Part shown: in pieces, positions 41,516 through 43,337 of the stretch
Numbering within the stretch: the stretch's first letter is position 1
Layout of the letters: each line of letters opens with the position of its first letter
Assembly: GCF_023264675.1 (NCBI RefSeq)
Contig: NZ_JAHFVG010000048.1
Location: 1 to 43,337, forward strand
Source of the DNA: Rhodococcus sp. (in: high G+C Gram-positive bacteria)
Lineage (GTDB): Bacteria > Actinomycetota > Actinomycetes > Mycobacteriales > Mycobacteriaceae
Reading direction: 5' to 3'
Length of the DNA: 43,337 nt
Position numbers and translations under genes: made by a program
Notes under the pieces: generated by a model
The model's database searches: none
What the model saw: the letters and a program-made list of their open reading frames with translations, nothing else
What the model was told of the DNA's origin: nothing

Positions 41516-41557
41516 CCGACGGCCGGCACTCGATTCGAGTGCCGGCCGTCGGCATTT
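41516..41557 (+). terminator. Strong hairpin terminator after fadAB
   Basis: A perfect 16-base-pair stem (41516-41531 with 41537-41552) around the loop GATTC, flanked by GCATTT. The stem is very GC-rich and the T tract is short, as is common in actinobacteria. It could also act for transcripts from the opposite side, since the stem is symmetric. Confidence 0.85.
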
Positions 41558-41587
41558 CCGACCGCACGCCGGACTAGTTCGCTGCTG

Positions 41588-41619
41588 GGGGTTCGTTTGT
41601 GGCCGAACGGGGTTCGTTT
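41588..41619. repeat. Direct repeat upstream of the DUF222 gene
   Basis: GGGGTTCGTTT occurs at 41588-41598 and again at 41609-41619, start-to-start 21 bases (two helical turns). It sits about 50-80 bases before the DUF222 start in a gap of 113 bases that otherwise holds no gene. It could be a binding site for a regulator or part of the conserved flank of this gene family. Confidence 0.6.
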
Positions 41620-41646
41620 ACCAGAAAGGTAGACGACGAGGTCTTC

Positions 41647-41660
41647 CGACATTAATGTCG
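41647..41660. promoter_or_regulatory. Perfect 14-base palindrome before the DUF222 start
   Basis: CGACATTAATGTCG is perfectly self-complementary. It ends five bases before the ATG and overlaps the left end of the SOS box by three bases. It occupies the place of a ribosome-binding site; none is visible. Confidence 0.7.
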
Positions 41661-41673
41661 AACACATGTTCGA
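41658..41673. promoter_or_regulatory. LexA-binding SOS box across the DUF222 start codon
   Basis: TCGAACACATGTTCGA matches the mycobacterial SOS box TCGAAC-N4-GTTCGA at all 12 specified positions. The ATG (41666-41668) lies inside it. Symmetry extends one base further on each side (GTCGAACA/TGTTCGAC, 41657-41674). LexA control of 13E12-type genes is known in M. tuberculosis; here it is inferred from the site. Confidence 0.88.
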
Positions 41674-43337
41674 CTTCGGGGATTCCGCAGAAACCATCGC
41701 ACGCCTGGCGATCACCGACGTCCACGACGGCTGGGAATACCACCACGACTGGGACAGCGACACCACCGTCGCCGGACTCCTCGGCGTCCTCCAACTGGAC
41801 CGCATCACCGAAAACACCCGACGCGCCCGCATCATCGAATCCATCGCCGAAATCCTCGACATCCGCCACTTCGACGCCGAAGACACCCAACAAGACCCCG
41901 AACAGACCCACCGCGAAGCGCTCTGCGAAACCGCCGCCACCCTCGGAATCTCCCTCACCGTCGCCCGGCAGATGCTCGGCGTCGCCGACACCCTCACCCG
42001 GCTCCCCCTGACCGCCATCCGGTTCGTCTGCGGCACCCTCGACTGGGCCCACCTCACCGTCATCACCGACCTCCTGGGAACCGCCCCCGACCACGTCGTC
42101 AACGCCATCGAACACCACGCCGTCGGCGCCGCCGCCCGCTACAACCCCCGCTCACTCCGCAAGAGAATCTGGCACCACTGGCGCCTGCACGACCCCGACA
42201 GTGCCGCCGCCGCCCAAGAGACCGCCCGACGCCGCGACGCCGGAATCACCATCGACCCCGCCGATCACGGCATGGCCGTCCTCACCGCCCGCATGACCGA
42301 CCTCCAGGGCGCCGAAGCCGACGCCCTCATCACCGACATCGCCGCCACCGTCTGCCCGAAAGACCCCCGAGGGGTTAAACAACTACGCCTCGACGGATTC
42401 CTCGCCCTCCTCCACGGCGAACATGCCCTCGAATGCCACTGCGACCGAGGCGCCGACTGCCCCGTCGCCGGGGACGCCGACACCAACCCACCCCGCCGCG
42501 GACACCTCCTGCAGATCCTCATCACCGTCGAAGCACTCCTCGGCTTGACGTCCCAGCCCGCCACCCTCGCCGACGGCACACCCCTGGACCCCACCCTCGT
42601 CGCACTGCTCGCCGACGACGCCCGCTGGCAAGCCATCCTCACCGAACTCGTCACCATCCTCCACACCCCCGACAACACCCCCGAAAACACAGCAGACAGC
42701 ACTGCACCAGAACAACACTCGCAGAACGAACCGGAAGACGCGGCGCAGAGGAAGACACCAGCTGCGGACGAGACCGGGATCGACAAAGAGAACGCAGCTG
42801 ACGAGAAGTACGCGGCCGAAGGACAGGCGGGGCCGGACGACGACGCCAGACCCGACGACGAGCCCGAGCCTGCACCCGAAGAAGAGACAACACCCGCGGC
42901 GAACGCCACGCCCCCGGAGTCGAGTTCCCCCACCGACCCCGCACCCACCGACCCCGCACCCACTGCAACACCCACACCGCCGGTCGCCCTGACCCGCATC
43001 CTCGGGCGTGGACGGATACGCCCCGCAGCCTCACTACCACCCGACCCCGGCAACGTACGGCCGCCAGCCTCCACCTCAGCGCAGGACTCTGCCCTGAGTC
43101 AGTACATCGCCGCCCTCGTCGCCCAGCACCAAGGCAACCCCACCACCGGCATCCTCGACGCCACCGGCCACGGCACCCTCACCACACCCCCACCCGGCGC
43201 CCTGACCTACAAACCCTCCGCCGCAACCGCCGCCGCCGTCCGCACCGCCTACCGCACCTGCACCTTCCCCAACTGCGATATCCCCTCCGCACGATGCCAA
43301 CTCGACCACATCGTCCCCTTCGATCACCGCAACCCCG
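41666..43337 (+). CDS. DUF222/HNH endonuclease domain protein (13E12 repeat family), 3' end outside the window
   Basis: At least 557 residues; the frame is open to the window edge. Residues 1-270 form the helical DUF222 domain (FDFGDSAETIARLAITDVHDGWEYHH at the start). A disordered linker of about 130 residues, rich in Glu, Asp, Pro, Thr and Ala, follows (about 330-455). The C-terminal HNH motif begins CTFPNCDIPSARCQLDHIVPFDH: a Cys-x4-Cys zinc pair, then Cys and the catalytic DH. The remaining His/Asn of the fold lie beyond the edge. Such proteins are multi-copy in Mycobacteriales and are suspected mobile or DNA-damage-related nucleases; their role is unknown. An SOS box spans the start codon. 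Confidence 0.9.
   Translation, partial: MFDFGDSAETIARLAITDVHDGWEYHHDWDSDTTVAGLLGVLQLDRITENTRRARIIESIAEILDIRHFDAEDTQQDPEQTHREALCETAATLGISLTVARQMLGVADTLTRLPLTAIRFVCGTLDWAHLTVITDLLGTAPDHVVNAIEHHAVGAAARYNPRSLRKRIWHHWRLHDPDSAAAAQETARRRDAGITIDPADHGMAVLTARMTDLQGAEADALITDIAATVCPKDPRGVKQLRLDGFLALLHGEHALECHCDRGADCPVAGDADTNPPRRGHLLQILITVEALLGLTSQPATLADGTPLDPTLVALLADDARWQAILTELVTILHTPDNTPENTADSTAPEQHSQNEPEDAAQRKTPAADETGIDKENAADEKYAAEGQAGPDDDARPDDEPEPAPEEETTPAANATPPESSSPTDPAPTDPAPTATPTPPVALTRILGRGRIRPAASLPPDPGNVRPPASTSAQDSALSQYIAALVAQHQGNPTTGILDATGHGTLTTPPPGALTYKPSAATAAAVRTAYRTCTFPNCDIPSARCQLDHIVPFDHRNP

Noticed and set aside
42265..43074. A long minus-strand frame with Ser/Gly/Val-rich translation opposite the DUF222 gene
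   Set aside because: It is the complement of the C-biased codons and acidic linker of the DUF222 gene; no start signal or family resemblance is present.
1..43337. CRISPR array
   Set aside because: No set of regularly spaced 25-40 base direct repeats was found; the only direct repeats are the 15-base pair at 21042 and the 11-base pair at 41588.

Overview
The window is a gene-dense, GC-rich actinobacterial chromosome segment. The organism is most likely a Rhodococcus or a close relative in the mycolic-acid-producing Mycobacteriales. Three things point there: a mannoside/arabinan envelope gene set (pgsA1, patA, pimA, aftC), the coproporphyrin heme route with HemQ, and two blocks whose gene order I recognise from Mycobacterium tuberculosis. 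The blocks resemble Rv2584c-Rv2614c (apt, lipoprotein, secF, secD, yajC, ruvBAC, yebC, pdxT, tesB, pdxS, LemA/Nudix, pimA, patA, pgsA1, HIT, thrS) and Rv2669-Rv2681 (GNAT, zapE, ribD-like, Rv2672-like, aftC, msrB, hemQ, hemY, hemE, DUF3000, RNase D-like). The Rv names are from memory of that genome; no search was run.

Layout. 1-119: the end of what looks like an IS256-type insertion sequence, which cuts off apt after about 85 codons. 120-8044: a leftward series of Sec translocase accessory genes (yajC-secD-secF), an ABC-type binding lipoprotein, and ruvCAB with an SOS box upstream. 8130-12928: yebC, a GNAT, pdxT, tesB and pdxS leftward, with one rightward uridine-kinase-like gene. 13065-19420: a tightly overlapping leftward operon, thrS > HIT > pgsA1 > patA > pimA > LemA/Nudix, which builds phosphatidylinositol mannosides. 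19539-20693: a PGPGW membrane protein and four tRNA genes (Val-CAC leftward; Gly-GCC, Cys-GCA, Val-GAC rightward), each side closed by a clear terminator. 20817-28032: mostly rightward genes (acidic small protein, hydrolase, membrane protein with two L7/L12-C-terminal-like repeats, GNAT, ribD-like, lipoprotein, aftC, msrB), with zapE leftward.

28036-36010: an accessory insert (NAD(P)-binding protein, divergent TetR with its operator, MaoC hydratase) next to a leftward chain hemE > cgoX/hemY > hemQ > HAD > BisC-type molybdoenzyme. The chain is overlapping or nearly so throughout. 36116-38097: DUF3000 and an RNase D-like protein. 38168-41496: the fadA-fadB beta-oxidation operon, closed by a strong hairpin. 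41666-end: the start of a DUF222/HNH (13E12-type) gene with a perfect mycobacterial-type SOS box across its start codon; it runs off the window.

Most of the window is conserved housekeeping sequence. No gene-free stretch exceeds 300 bases; the longest gap is about 210 bases between tRNA genes at 20189-20398. No CRISPR array, prophage or complete mobile element is visible. The points most worth a second look are the disrupted apt, the SOS-controlled HNH gene, the membrane-anchored L7/L12-like protein paired with an acetyltransferase, the molybdoenzyme/HAD pair attached to the heme operon, the LemA-Nudix fusion, and two enzyme-like proteins that lack their signature catalytic motifs.
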